In this document: positions 27,260 through 36,278 of the stretch, in pieces
Numbering within the stretch: position 1 is the stretch's first letter
Layout of the letters: each line of letters begins with the position of its first letter
NCBI RefSeq assembly: GCF_008709555.1
Contig: NZ_VYIJ01000003.1
Span: 73,567 to 137,566 of the forward strand
Direction of reading: 5' to 3'
Source of the DNA: Thermoplasma sp.
Lineage (GTDB): Archaea > Thermoplasmatota > Thermoplasmata > Thermoplasmatales > Thermoplasmataceae
Length of the DNA stretch: 64,000 bases
Notes under the pieces: generated by a model
Databases searched by the model: none
Seen by the model: only the letters and a program-made list of their open reading frames with translations
Told to the model about the DNA's origin: nothing
Position numbers and translations under genes: made by a program

Positions 27260-28637
27260 CCTTTCGCCTCCTTCTTGAAACTCCGTATTCAGAGGTTTCC
27301 GCCGTGACGAGTTCGTACAGGATCGCCTTCTTCCCAGCGGATGGCCTTAATATCCTTCCCAGGCGCTGCCTGAACTGTCTCATGCTTCCTGATCCGCTCA
27401 CAACTATGGCCACGGATGCATCAGGAAAATCTACACCCTCATCTAGGACCCTGGATGTCGCTATGGCGTTTATCTTCCCCTCCCTGAACATTGCAGGTAT
27501 CTGCTCGCGTTCATCCTTATCGGTCAGGTAGGTTATTGCAGGGATCAGGAATTCCCTGGAGATTGCATACGCCGTCTCCGTATCCTCTGCGAATACCAGT
27601 ATCTTCTCTCCACGGTGCTTTGAAATCAGTGTACGTAGCATCTCCATTTTACCACGCGAGTTGAAGGCGATCTCCCTAGACTTTCTCCATGCTATCAGAG
27701 CCTCCCTGCCCTCTGGCGTCCAGGAGCTCCTTATGAATTTTTCGAAATCCCATGGCCCCCGCATGGTCATCCTGTGCCTCCTGAGATAGGAAACAAACGT
27801 CTCGTGATACCGCTGGTATTCAGAATATTCCTCATCTGTTAGCTCTATCGGGATCCTAGCGATGGTGTAGTCAGCAAGATACTCATCGATCTCCTCGTAA
27901 CCGAGTTCAAAGATCTTGCCTCCCATTATCTGCTCGAGGACCTTCTGAAGTCCATCCGTCCTCTCATATGTTGCTGTTAGACCCATCCTGAAAGGTGCCG
28001 TATACATAAGCGGTATCATCCTCAGCTTCTCAGAAGCAAGGTGGTGTACTTCGTCGGCTATTATCAACGAGAACCTGTTTCCGTACTTCTCCGCCATGAG
28101 ATAGGCTGAGTCATATGTTGATACCGTGATATCTCTCTCATCATGCTCTCCACCGCCTATCTGCCCGGCATCCACATCGAATGTTTCCTTAATTCTCTTT
28201 TTCCATTGGGAGAGCAGGTCTATGGTTGGTACAAGTATCAGTGCCTTCTCAGATACGGCCTGGATAGCCGCCATTCCTATATGCGTTTTCCCTGCGGCTG
28301 TCGGGAGGACCACGGTCCCTCTCATTCCGTTCTTCTTCCATTCCTCAAGTGCCTGTGACTGGTATGGCCTGAGCGATATGTTGCCGTTGAGAACCAGCTT
28401 TTTGCGATCCATGACCCTGTCGACAATATCTATACCTGAATCCCTGAAGAATGAAAGTATCCTGGGATAGTTAACGCCAAGGGATCTGTAGCAGGAGACC
28501 CTCTGATCGAAGACGGCGAGATCCTCGGGAATGCTGCCGTCGTATCCCCTGACAACTATGGACCCTCCGGAATATATGATCTCAGGCACAAAAAGACCAT
28601 TCCCATGCCTATAATAAATATTTCTGGTAATTTCCAT
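27228..28637 (-). CDS. xpb: XPB-type DNA repair helicase
   Basis: From the ATG at 28637 the protein has 469 residues. An N-terminal damage-recognition domain is followed by SF2 motifs: LPTAAGKTHIG (Walker A, about residues 111-121), IIADEVHHLAS (DEVH box), MGLTATYERTDG, a thumb-like insertion (HRRHRMTMRGPW), KILVFAEDTETA, ATSRVLDEGVDFPDAS and QFRQRLGRILRPS (motif VI). XPB opens DNA around lesions; in archaea it acts with Bax1, whose gene overlaps its 3' end. An upstream extension to 28706 adds residues unlike the family. Confidence 0.95.
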   Translation of the reverse strand: MEITRNIYYRHGNGLFVPEIIYSGGSIVVRGYDGSIPEDLAVFDQRVSCYRSLGVNYPRILSFFRDSGIDIVDRVMDRKKLVLNGNISLRPYQSQALEEWKKNGMRGTVVLPTAAGKTHIGMAAIQAVSEKALILVPTIDLLSQWKKRIKETFDVDAGQIGGGEHDERDITVSTYDSAYLMAEKYGNRFSLIIADEVHHLASEKLRMIPLMYTAPFRMGLTATYERTDGLQKVLEQIMGGKIFELGYEEIDEYLADYTIARIPIELTDEEYSEYQRYHETFVSYLRRHRMTMRGPWDFEKFIRSSWTPEGREALIAWRKSREIAFNSRGKMEMLRTLISKHRGEKILVFAEDTETAYAISREFLIPAITYLTDKDEREQIPAMFREGKINAIATSRVLDEGVDFPDASVAIVVSGSGSMRQFRQRLGRILRPSAGKKAILYELVTAETSEYGVSRRRRKGVPGRTDGGS

Positions 28638-28772
28638 TATCCCAGAACGCACGGAATAGATCCTGCGATACCTATCGCTTACTGAGAGTTTACGATAGAA
28701 ACACAACGATTTTCAATCGCCATGGCATAGGGATGGAAGGATGCGGTAGCGTCCTGGTGGTGTCCACAGAGA

Positions 28773-29918
28773 ATGAAAAACATGCCCGGGCAGAATATGG
28801 AGGATATACTCAGCAGATGCCTCAGAGACCGGCAATACAGAAGAAAGGTCAATGAGAAGATAAATGAGATGGTTAAATTGATAGATGCTGGGCATGCGCT
28901 TGAGGACTCTCCACTGGCAGATCTGGCCAGGTCAAGGATTAGAGTGAGGAAAAAGTACGACCTCTGGGATAGAATCTTTATGGACAGTTACTCGGCTCAG
29001 TATTCCACGCCGGAGATCATAGCCAGATACCGTGCAGGGAGAATAGATGAAGATGTCCTTGACATAGGTTCAGGATCCGGGATGCAGTGCATCATGTTCG
29101 GGCTGAGATCCGGTTGCACCGGTATAGAGCGAGAGAAGATCCGTTATATTTCAGCCATGATCAATGCAGAGGTCTATGGATCAAAGAGCAGATTCAGAAA
29201 CGAAGATTTCTACGAAGCAACATTTGGATCTGCTGATTTGGTATTCTCTGACCCGCTGCGTATGAATACGCGTAACGTCAGAGATCTGATTCCATCGCCA
29301 TACGACATAATGGAGAAAATAAAGGCTGATGCATACGTATTTGATCTTCCACCACATGCCGATCTCAGGACCATCGAGTTCAGCGGCGAAAAGGAGTACA
29401 TATCCGTTGGTGGAGTTCTATCAAGGTTCACAGTCTATATCGGGAGGCATGCGGAATCCGATTTCTCTGCGCACATACTTCCCGCTGGAATCCATCTGAC
29501 AGGATCTCGCTACACAGGTGGTTTTGCTGAACCACGCATCTACGACTACATATATGTTCTGGATCCTGCTGTTTCAGAAGCTGGGCTATTCGAGGATTTC
29601 TCCGATATGGCGCTGATCTCAAAGGATGAAAGGCGCACAGTGCTATCGCATGCCTCGTTCAGGAGAAATTTTCCAGGATCGGTTTTCTCCGTTTACGGTA
29701 TATACGACTGGCCAGGCCTGGAGGCAGAGATTGCATCGGTCAGGCCGAACAAGGTGTATCTCAGGTACAGTATTCCGAGTGATCAATACTATGAGGTGAC
29801 GAGGAGGCTTGAACAGAGGAATGGATCGGGCGATGTTTACGTGTTCAGGTTTTCTGATAGATATGTTCTGGCAAATAAAATTTATGATGTGAATTATAAT
29901 AATATATCCAATTTATAA
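28773..29918 (+). CDS. SAM-dependent methyltransferase with THUMP-like C-terminal region
   Basis: The 381-residue protein has a helical N-terminus, then a Rossmann methyltransferase core with motif I DVLDIGSGSGMQCIMFG (about 100-116), motif II TGIERE, and a motif IV-like VFSDPLRMN. The remaining 180 residues resemble the THUMP-like extension of uncharacterised methyltransferases, suggesting an RNA substrate. The family is known but its modified base is not. It is divergent from xpb across about 135 bases and stands alone. Confidence 0.6.
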   Translation: MKNMPGQNMEDILSRCLRDRQYRRKVNEKINEMVKLIDAGHALEDSPLADLARSRIRVRKKYDLWDRIFMDSYSAQYSTPEIIARYRAGRIDEDVLDIGSGSGMQCIMFGLRSGCTGIEREKIRYISAMINAEVYGSKSRFRNEDFYEATFGSADLVFSDPLRMNTRNVRDLIPSPYDIMEKIKADAYVFDLPPHADLRTIEFSGEKEYISVGGVLSRFTVYIGRHAESDFSAHILPAGIHLTGSRYTGGFAEPRIYDYIYVLDPAVSEAGLFEDFSDMALISKDERRTVLSHASFRRNFPGSVFSVYGIYDWPGLEAEIASVRPNKVYLRYSIPSDQYYEVTRRLEQRNGSGDVYVFRFSDRYVLANKIYDVNYNNISNL

Positions 29919-29933
29919 TCATAAAAAACAATG

Positions 29934-29969
29934 TTTTTATAAAGGCAAGGAATTACTTTCGACGCAAAG
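29934..29969 (+). promoter_or_regulatory. ribA promoter
   Basis: TTTTTATAAAGG (29934-29945) is a TATA box about 28 bases before the ribA ATG at 29970, leaving an essentially leaderless mRNA. The bases between include ACTTTCGACGCAAAG, with short inverted arms CTTT/AAAG around the expected transcription start. This could be an operator for an RbkR-type riboflavin regulator, but the arms are too short to claim it. Confidence 0.35.
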
Positions 29970-30557
29970 ATGATAGATCTTTATTCAGACGCAAGACTAC
30001 CAACAGAATTTGGTCTTTTCAGGATATATACATTTGTAAATGATGAGAACAAGGATCATGCGGTCATCGTGAGGGGCGATCCTAGGGGAAAGGAGGATGT
30101 TCCGGTTAGGATACATTCCGAGTGCCTGACCGGCGATGTTCTGGGTTCCCTGAGGTGCGATTGCAGGGATCAGCTTATACAGTCCTTGAGATATCTCGGA
30201 AGGCAGGACTACGGTATGCTGATATACCTAAGACAGGAGGGCAGGGGCATCGGCCTCCTCAACAAGATAAAGGCCTACAGCCTTCAGGACAGCGGCGCCG
30301 ATACCGTTGAGGCAAATCTGAAACTTGGCCTTCCGGTGGACAGCAGGGATTACTCATTCGCCTCTGAGGTCATAAAATTCTTCGAGATAAAGTCAATATA
30401 CATAATGACGAACAATCCAGAGAAGATGAAGGCGCTCATAGAGAGCGGTATAAACGTGAAGGGTCGGATACCGATATTCAGTGATCCAACGCCATACGAT
30501 AAGTTCTATCTTGAGACAAAGAAGATAAAACTTGGCCATGAGATAGAAAACATATAA
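29970..30557 (+). CDS. ribA: GTP cyclohydrolase II
   Basis: The 195-residue protein has the RibA core. The zinc site is [16 protein letters not shown] (three Cys), followed by [16 protein letters not shown] with the catalytic Arg/Tyr region and [14 protein letters not shown] [10 protein letters not shown] at the end of the core. The enzyme opens GTP to start riboflavin synthesis. Many archaea use the unrelated ArfA/GCH III, so a bacterial-type RibA here is notable though known in Thermoplasma. TTTCATTTATTTTTATACC downstream (30585-30603) is a likely terminator. Confidence 0.9.
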   Translation: MIDLYSDARLPTEFGLFRIYTFVNDENKDHAVIVRGDPRGKEDVPVRIHSECLTGDVLGSLRCDCRDQLIQSLRYLGRQDYGMLIYLRQEGRGIGLLNKIKAYSLQDSGADTVEANLKLGLPVDSRDYSFASEVIKFFEIKSIYIMTNNPEKMKALIESGINVKGRIPIFSDPTPYDKFYLETKKIKLGHEIENI

Positions 30558-30584
30558 AAATAAGATGGCTACATAGGAAGGGTT

Positions 30585-30603
30585 TCATTTATTTTTATAC
30601 CCC
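30585..30603 (+). terminator. T-rich terminator after ribA
   Basis: An oligo-T stretch (TTTCATTTATTTTTATACC) lies 28 bases after the ribA stop in the gap before the convergent iorB. Confidence 0.4.
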
Positions 30604-30647
30604 AATGCCGGATCAAAATTTTGAGGAGCGGGAATCTCCAAACAACC

Positions 30648-31244
30648 TCAGCGAGTTATCGCTGGCCTGGATCCCCCATTATTCTTGGCGGTCAAAGCCT
30701 GGCTGTATCCGGCGTTCAGGCATTTCCTGTTCAGATCAGTGATCATGGCCTTTTCAAATGCCTCCCTCGGTATTTTCCCAAAGAAGCCCATACCCAGCAT
30801 GAACCCTATGATAACAGCATTCGATCCCTTTGGATTGCCCGCATCCTTCGCCATCTCTTCGCCATCAACGATGTAATATGAAAATGCCTGCAGCTTCTCC
30901 ACGACTGCATCAATATCTGGTGCATTTACACTGGGTACCACTGGTTTTATGGTCTGCCTGTTCAAAATGAATACCGTGCTCTTATTGGCGTAGGACAGGT
31001 TCCTGAGAACCTCGCTTGCCTCAAGACCGACAATAAAATCTGCGCGCCCCTTCTCTATGAGAGGCGCTATAACATCTCCGATCCTTATGTGTACCTGCAC
31101 TGATCCCCCTCTCTGTGATAGACCATGGGTCTCTGCAACGAGAACCTTCACGCCTGCATTCACCGCGGCATTGCCGATCATCTTCCCCATCGTTATTATT
31201 CCCTGGCCTCCTACACCTGTGAGCAGTATGTTTATGCGTTCCAT
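30648..31244 (-). CDS. iorB: Indolepyruvate:ferredoxin oxidoreductase, beta subunit
   Basis: The 198-residue protein is the gamma-domain type subunit of 2-oxoacid:ferredoxin oxidoreductases: LLTGVGGQGIITMGKMIGNAAV at the N-terminus, VLVAETHGLSQRGGSVQVHIRIG in the middle, and GSNAVIIGFMLG near the C-terminus. With IorA it oxidatively decarboxylates aryl pyruvates made from aromatic amino acids to aryl-acetyl-CoA, reducing ferredoxin. The start lies within the last 13 bases of iorA, so the two are coupled. Confidence 0.95.
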   Translation of the reverse strand: MERINILLTGVGGQGIITMGKMIGNAAVNAGVKVLVAETHGLSQRGGSVQVHIRIGDVIAPLIEKGRADFIVGLEASEVLRNLSYANKSTVFILNRQTIKPVVPSVNAPDIDAVVEKLQAFSYYIVDGEEMAKDAGNPKGSNAVIIGFMLGMGFFGKIPREAFEKAMITDLNRKCLNAGYSQALTAKNNGGSRPAITR

Positions 31245-33049
31245 GCTTCATCCCATCCGACAGGTTTCTCTCCCTTTACGGATATGGCGTTGAAAGGGCA
31301 TACCTCCACGCATGCACCGCAGCCTATGCAGCTATCATCAATGGTAGCCTTCTTGTTTGAGAGCGGAAGTATAGATGGGCAGGTAAAGAAATTATAGCAT
31401 ATGGTACACCCAGTACACTTGTCCTGATCCACATATGCCTTCGGCGTTTCTGAATCTATCTTATCAAGCACCTCCAGAGCGCATGCTCTCTTGGCTATGA
31501 CGACGGCTGGTTTTCCCGTATTTTTTACGTACTCTGCAGCATTCTGAATGGATTTCTCGCCTGATTCAGCATCGAAGGGATCGAACGTCTCCACGTATTC
31601 AACACCCATGGCCCTGCAGACATTTCCTATATCTATGGCCGTTGATGGACTGGGCTGCTGGCCTGTCATGGCGGTTGATCTGTTGTCCAGAACCACTATT
31701 AGCTCAGCGGTTCTGTTGTAGACGGCATTTGCCACACCCTCCATGCCGCTGTGGAAGAACGTGGAATCACCTATAACAGCCACTGGAACGGCGTCTGTAG
31801 ATCTGAACACACCGTTGCTTATCCCAAGGCTGGATCCCATGTTCGTGGCTGCATCCTGTTCCCTGAACGGTGGCAATGCACCGAGCGTATAACAGCCTAT
31901 GTCCCCAGAGAAGAAGGAATTCTGCATTGATACTCTGCTAAGGCCCTTCTTTATGTCATAGAACGAGGACCTGTGCGGGCATCCAGGGCACAGGGCTGGA
32001 GGCCTGGGAGTCAGCGGTTCATCCTGTAAAATTGAACCCTCATACTTCATCCCATAGAATGTGTAGAGACCGCCTTTAAGTTTCTCAAAGGTCATCTCGC
32101 CTTCCATCGGTATCAGATCTTTGCCATGAAACTCCACCATGATGCCATTCTTAAGGAGTATGTCCGCCACCTGCATCTCTATCACAGGATCATTTTCCTC
32201 AACCACAAGCACCCTCTTCATCCCGTTAACGTATTTCAGAATGGTCTTCTCAGGAACGGGGACGGTCGCGTCAAGACGGAGGACATTTGCATGTATGCCT
32301 GTTTCGTCCAGCGTTTCCCTGACATATGAATAGGATATGCCTCCAGTGATTATGATGGCGTCTCCCTCGCCAGGATCGTAGGAGCAGAGAGAAGCCAGAT
32401 AATCAGATATGCTGTGCCACCTCTCAAGCTGTTTCTTTCTGTCATTTCTGGCATTCTCAGGGGCAAGAACATAGGTACTTGGATCCTTAACCACCCTGCC
32501 CCTCTGAGGTTCGTGATCATCTGAGTATACCACTCTGGATCTTACATGACCTATTCTTGTGGTTGTCCGCACGATCACTGGATGATGAAATCTTCTGCTT
32601 ATCTCAAACGCCTTCATGGTCAGGTCGTATGCACTCTGCACATCATATGGTTCAAGCACTGGGATCAGCGCATGCAGTCCATAGAACCTGTTGTCCTGTT
32701 CATTTTGCGAGGACCACATGGAAGAGTCATCAGCGGAAACTATGACAAGCGATCCATTGATCCCCGTGTACGAGGAGCTGAACAGAGGATCAGAGGCGAC
32801 GTTGAGTCCAACATGCTTCACAGCTACAAGCCCTGATCCACCGCTTATAGCAGCACCATAGGCCGTTTCAAAGGCGATCTTTTCATTGATGCTCCATTCC
32901 ACGTACACGTCTTGTCCCAGTCTCTTTATATTTTCTATTATCTCCGTGGATGGTGTGCCTGGATATCCAGCTGCAACGCTTACGCCAGCATGAATTGCAG
33001 CCGCCGCTATCGCTTCATTGCCGATCATGAACTTTGCTTTCGGCATCAT
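31232..33049 (-). CDS. iorA: Indolepyruvate:ferredoxin oxidoreductase, alpha subunit
   Basis: The 605-residue protein has the IorA architecture: a pyrimidine-binding domain (AAGYPGTPSTEIIENI), the domain II hinge, a TPP-binding domain (ALCPGCPHRSSFYDIKK, SGDIGCYTLGALPPF, VIGDSTFFHSGMEG), and a C-terminal ferredoxin module with CTGCTICYNFFTCPSI and CIGCGACVEVCPFNAI for two [4Fe-4S] clusters. It completes the cytoplasmic aromatic amino acid catabolic enzyme with IorB. Two Met codons open the frame (33049 and 33046). Confidence 0.95.
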   Translation of the reverse strand: MMPKAKFMIGNEAIAAAAIHAGVSVAAGYPGTPSTEIIENIKRLGQDVYVEWSINEKIAFETAYGAAISGGSGLVAVKHVGLNVASDPLFSSSYTGINGSLVIVSADDSSMWSSQNEQDNRFYGLHALIPVLEPYDVQSAYDLTMKAFEISRRFHHPVIVRTTTRIGHVRSRVVYSDDHEPQRGRVVKDPSTYVLAPENARNDRKKQLERWHSISDYLASLCSYDPGEGDAIIITGGISYSYVRETLDETGIHANVLRLDATVPVPEKTILKYVNGMKRVLVVEENDPVIEMQVADILLKNGIMVEFHGKDLIPMEGEMTFEKLKGGLYTFYGMKYEGSILQDEPLTPRPPALCPGCPHRSSFYDIKKGLSRVSMQNSFFSGDIGCYTLGALPPFREQDAATNMGSSLGISNGVFRSTDAVPVAVIGDSTFFHSGMEGVANAVYNRTAELIVVLDNRSTAMTGQQPSPSTAIDIGNVCRAMGVEYVETFDPFDAESGEKSIQNAAEYVKNTGKPAVVIAKRACALEVLDKIDSETPKAYVDQDKCTGCTICYNFFTCPSILPLSNKKATIDDSCIGCGACVEVCPFNAISVKGEKPVGWDEAWNA

Positions 33050-33282
33050 TCATAGTATCGCACACGTGGTATGTAAATATGACGTATCTGATCGAAATAA
33101 TTTGCCAATATGACCATAGACCATTTCATGTGTATGTCGCTTGCTTTGTGATTACCATAAACCAGAGAAAAGTTTATATATCGAACATATGATACGATTA
33201 TTATCTATATTTTATATATAAAAAAGAATGACAAACCTAAAATAGTGATTATTTATAACCTTGCAGTTTAAAGGTGAAACCG

Positions 33283-34059
33283 TTGAACGATGGAGATTTC
33301 ATAAAGATCGAGTTTGAGATGCGCGTTGGTGAGGATAAGAAACTTGTTTCAACAAGCAAGGCCGATCTGGCAAAGCAGAATGATATATTTGATGAGAACG
33401 CAAGATATGGCGATATAGTCGTGATCGTTGGTCAGGAGGGTATATTCAAGGAGGTAAACGAAGCCTTCAAGAAGGCAGAACCCGGGCAGGAGATCGAGGT
33501 TGAGGTGCCGCCCGAGGATGCCTTCGGTCAGCGCCTGCCATCAAACATAAAGATACACACGATGAGGGAGTTCCAGCGCCTGAACATAGATCCTCAGGTC
33601 GGAAAAGAGGTGGAGATCAACAGGAGAGTTGGAAGAATAATATCGGTCACTCCGGGAAGAGTCCTCGTGGACTACAACCACAGATGGGCCGGTAAAACGG
33701 TATACTACAAGTTCAAGATAAATGGCGTTATAACAGATCCTGTTGAAAAGGTGAAGGCAATAATAGCAAACAATTACGATCCAGAAGGCTTCAACGTCTC
33801 GCTGGACAGCGATATAAGGATAGAGATACCTGAGGGAGCAAAATTCAGCCTTCCATGGCTTGATGCAAAATACAACATTGTTAATACAGTGAGGAAATAC
33901 GTTCCTGGCTATGATATAGTGATGCTTGAGGTGTACAAGAAGCAGGAAGAGCAGAAGGCTGAGGCAGAGCAGAAGAAGGAAGAAACCGCATCAAACGAAG
34001 CAAAGCCAGAGGCCACCGAGATCAAGCAGGACCAGAAGCAGGAGAATGTCCAGAACTGA
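33283..34059 (+). CDS. FKBP-type peptidyl-prolyl isomerase, long archaeal form
   Basis: The protein has 258-261 residues depending on start: GTG at 33274 or TTG at 33283. AAAGGTGA just ahead spaces well to the TTG, while a TATA box (TTATTTATAAC near 33250) fits either. The N-terminal FKBP core includes NDGDFIKIEFEMRVGE and AEPGQEIEVEVPPEDAFGQRLPSN, interrupted by an IF (insert-in-flap) chaperone domain (VGKEVEINRRVGRIISVTPGRVLVDYNHR). A C-terminal domain of about 80 residues and a Lys/Glu/Gln-rich tail follow. It catalyses proline isomerisation and assists folding. Confidence 0.85.
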   Translation: MNDGDFIKIEFEMRVGEDKKLVSTSKADLAKQNDIFDENARYGDIVVIVGQEGIFKEVNEAFKKAEPGQEIEVEVPPEDAFGQRLPSNIKIHTMREFQRLNIDPQVGKEVEINRRVGRIISVTPGRVLVDYNHRWAGKTVYYKFKINGVITDPVEKVKAIIANNYDPEGFNVSLDSDIRIEIPEGAKFSLPWLDAKYNIVNTVRKYVPGYDIVMLEVYKKQEEQKAEAEQKKEETASNEAKPEATEIKQDQKQENVQN

Positions 34060-34801
34060 ATACCTATCCGAGAACGTTTACGTTGTTCTCGTATACCCAA
34101 AGTATCAGGGAAATATAGGTGCCGTGGCCAGATCGATGTGGAACTCTGGTCTGCGGCATTTAATAATAATCGGCAACAGGCCAGATGACGAGGCCTTTGC
34201 CAGATCGATGGGTGGAAGATTCATCCTTGAGAACGCCGAAATATACGACAATTTTCATTCCATTATCCCGAAGTTTAATGTTATAGCCGCCACATCCAGC
34301 ACTGCTTCAAGCAACGAAAAGCATTTCAGAAGGCTTCCGATGACTCCAGAAAAATTCTGGGAGGAGATGTCGCATCAGACCGGTAAGATAGCGCTAGTGT
34401 TCGGCAGGGAGGATGATGGTCTTCGTAATGAAGAAATAGAGAAATGCAACTATTTCATAAGCATACCTGGAAATCCTGAGTATCCTGTTTACAACCTCTC
34501 GCATGCCGTCGCGATAATACTCTACGTGATGTTCACGAGATTCAATCCGCCAGAGGATATAGAGATAGCGGCAATAGCACCAGATCATGAGGATCTTATG
34601 CTGAAGAACGTTATGGAGATCCTGAGGCTTACGTCATATCCAGATCACAAGATGAGAAACACTGAGCTTCTCCTCCGTAGATTGATAGCGAGATCGCGGA
34701 TGAGTGATCGCGAGTATTTCAGGATAATGGGGGTCATAAGAAGGGTAAAGGAGAACCTGCAGGGGTCTTTGGAAAATGAAAGTGATAATCAACGTAACTG
34801 A
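34046..34801 (+). CDS. TrmJ-like SPOUT RNA methyltransferase
   Basis: Starting at the ATG at 34046 (251 residues) the protein shows the SpoU/TrmH SPOUT knot: VVLVYPKYQGNIGAVARSMWNSGL, KIALVFGREDDGLRNEEIEKCN and FISIPGNPEYPVYNLSHAVAII. The group-1 form suggests TrmJ, which 2'-O-methylates position 32 of tRNAs, though the exact target cannot be read. The start lies inside the last 14 bases of the FKBP gene; a longer frame starting at 33926 only reads through the FKBP tail. The DsrE-like gene overlaps its 3' end by 26 bases. Confidence 0.8.
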   Translation: MSRTEYLSENVYVVLVYPKYQGNIGAVARSMWNSGLRHLIIIGNRPDDEAFARSMGGRFILENAEIYDNFHSIIPKFNVIAATSSTASSNEKHFRRLPMTPEKFWEEMSHQTGKIALVFGREDDGLRNEEIEKCNYFISIPGNPEYPVYNLSHAVAIILYVMFTRFNPPEDIEIAAIAPDHEDLMLKNVMEILRLTSYPDHKMRNTELLLRRLIARSRMSDREYFRIMGVIRRVKENLQGSLENESDNQRN

Positions 34802-35099
34802 AATGGAAAAGGTCGGTATCACCATAACCAGTGCATTCAACCTGCTGCGCGAGGATCCATCTGCAATCGTGGAGATCGTCTTTCATTCAAACGCCGTAAC
34901 TTTTCTGGCCGATGCAAATAACAGCGAAAGAGTCAAAGGTATGGTCAAAGCCGGCATGAGCGTTGTTGCATGCAGGAACTCTCTCATATCGAAGAATATA
35001 AGCGAGGCATCGATCCTCGAAGGTGTACGCATCGTGAATGCTGGCATATATGAGGTACTGAAGAGGGAGTCTGAAGGTTGGCTTTACATAAAGCTTTGA
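34776..35099 (+). CDS. DsrE/DsrF-like family protein
   Basis: The 107-residue protein has the small alpha/beta pattern of DsrE-like proteins: KVIINVTEMEKVGITITSAFNLL, VEIVFHSNAVTFLA, GMSVVACRNSL and VNAGIYEVLKRESEGWLYIKL. A single conserved cysteine (in VVACRNSL) sits where sulfur relays keep theirs. The function in archaea is unknown; sulfur transfer is possible. It starts inside the SPOUT methyltransferase gene, so the three genes form one operon. Confidence 0.7.
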   Translation: MKVIINVTEMEKVGITITSAFNLLREDPSAIVEIVFHSNAVTFLADANNSERVKGMVKAGMSVVACRNSLISKNISEASILEGVRIVNAGIYEVLKRESEGWLYIKL

Positions 35100-35160
35100 T
35101 TTCCAGGATCGATGGGGATTGAAAAATTCATGTATATCTGTTGCATCTCATCCTATCCCT

Positions 35161-35234
35161 GCCGTCGTAGCTCAGCCTGGTAGAGCGCGTGCTTGGTAAG
35201 CACGAGGTCGCGGGTCCAAACCCCGTCGGCGGCT
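35161..35234 (+). tRNA. tRNA-Thr (GGT)
   Basis: Acceptor GCCGTCG pairs with CGGCGGC (35227-35233, one T-G pair); anticodon stem CGTGC/GCACG closes the loop TTGGTAA with anticodon GGT at 35195-35197. The T arm contains GGTCCAAACCCC and the discriminator is T at 35234, as usual for archaeal tRNA-Thr. No intron or encoded CCA. Confidence 0.95.
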
Positions 35235-35294
35235 CTCACCCCTTCGTAATAACTTTAATTTCATCTCCATAGATGGCAGTTCTTCAGAGGAGGA

Positions 35295-36137
35295 TCAGGA
35301 GCTTGTTTCTCTGACTATCGATATGCCTCTTTTCAATCTCGATATGAATATGCCAGTGAACATGGTGATGACGCCGACTATCTCCATTATGTCAGGTACT
35401 TCGTGATCTATGAATATGGAAAGTATCATGGTGAAGATAGGCACAGAGAAGGCCAGAACTGTTATCTTGTTAACAGAGCTCATCTTTATCATCATGTTCC
35501 AGAGGATGAACTGAATCGATCCACCAAGGATAGCCATCCACAGGACATCAGCAATGAATGATACACCTGGATCGAACTTAGTATCAAGGGGTATATATGC
35601 AAGGAGTATGACACCGCCAATGAAGAACTGCATGGTGTTGATGGAAACAGGGTCTTCTTCCTTCAGTTTTCTGTAGAATACAGTGAATAGCGCCCAGAAG
35701 ACAGCATTGGCTATGGTGAGCACCGCACCGAATAGTGTGAATCCATGCATCAGGGGAAGTCCGTAGATAATGATACCTGCGAAGCCTATTGCAATGCCAG
35801 CTGTCTCTATTGCAGATGACTTCTCCTTTATCATGAGGAATGCGATCGGCAGGGAGAACACAGGCATTGAATAACTGAGGATGGCCGACTCCGCCGGGGA
35901 GACGTAGACGAGGCCATAGGCCCAGAGGGCCGTGCTCGTGGATGTCATTATTGAAAGAATTACAACGTTCCATGAGAGCTTCATATGCCTGGCAAAAGGA
36001 AGGAGCGTTAACCCTGCGATAAAGTACCTCATGGACATGAATATAGCTGGAGAAACCTGCTCGACTCCGTTCTTGGCGAAGTAGTAGGAGAATGAACTTA
36101 TGATCACGTAGGGAATGAGGTACTTTATCTCCTTCAT
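35295..36137 (-). CDS. EamA/DMT-superfamily transporter
   Basis: The 280-residue protein has ten hydrophobic segments in two EamA repeats. The first repeat ends ALWAYGLVYVSPAESAILSYSMPVFSLP-like and the second QFILWNMMIKMSSVNKITVLAFSVPIF, both typical of the family; ends are positively charged inside. It probably exports a metabolite or amino acid. It is convergent to tRNA-Thr and has its own gap upstream; the substrate is unknown. Confidence 0.85.
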   Translation of the reverse strand: MKEIKYLIPYVIISSFSYYFAKNGVEQVSPAIFMSMRYFIAGLTLLPFARHMKLSWNVVILSIMTSTSTALWAYGLVYVSPAESAILSYSMPVFSLPIAFLMIKEKSSAIETAGIAIGFAGIIIYGLPLMHGFTLFGAVLTIANAVFWALFTVFYRKLKEEDPVSINTMQFFIGGVILLAYIPLDTKFDPGVSFIADVLWMAILGGSIQFILWNMMIKMSSVNKITVLAFSVPIFTMILSIFIDHEVPDIMEIVGVITMFTGIFISRLKRGISIVRETSS

Positions 36138-36278
36138 CGAAATGGGAGATGCCAGAGCAGATTATAAAATAACGCAGAATGAATTAATCAGGTCTTTGAT
36201 ATTATTATGATGCGAATAAAATAGCCCTAAGATAACGTTCGGTCTTAGATAAAAATAATTCAACAGAAATCAAAAAAT

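Noticed and set aside
30122..30310. Other long open frames lying inside strong genes, such as this one within ribA
   Set aside because: They are shadows of real coding regions in other frames, without ribosome sites or family features.
33926..34045. Forty-residue basic N-terminal extension of the SPOUT methyltransferase
   Set aside because: It is the FKBP tail read in another frame; the conserved protein starts at the ATG at 34046.
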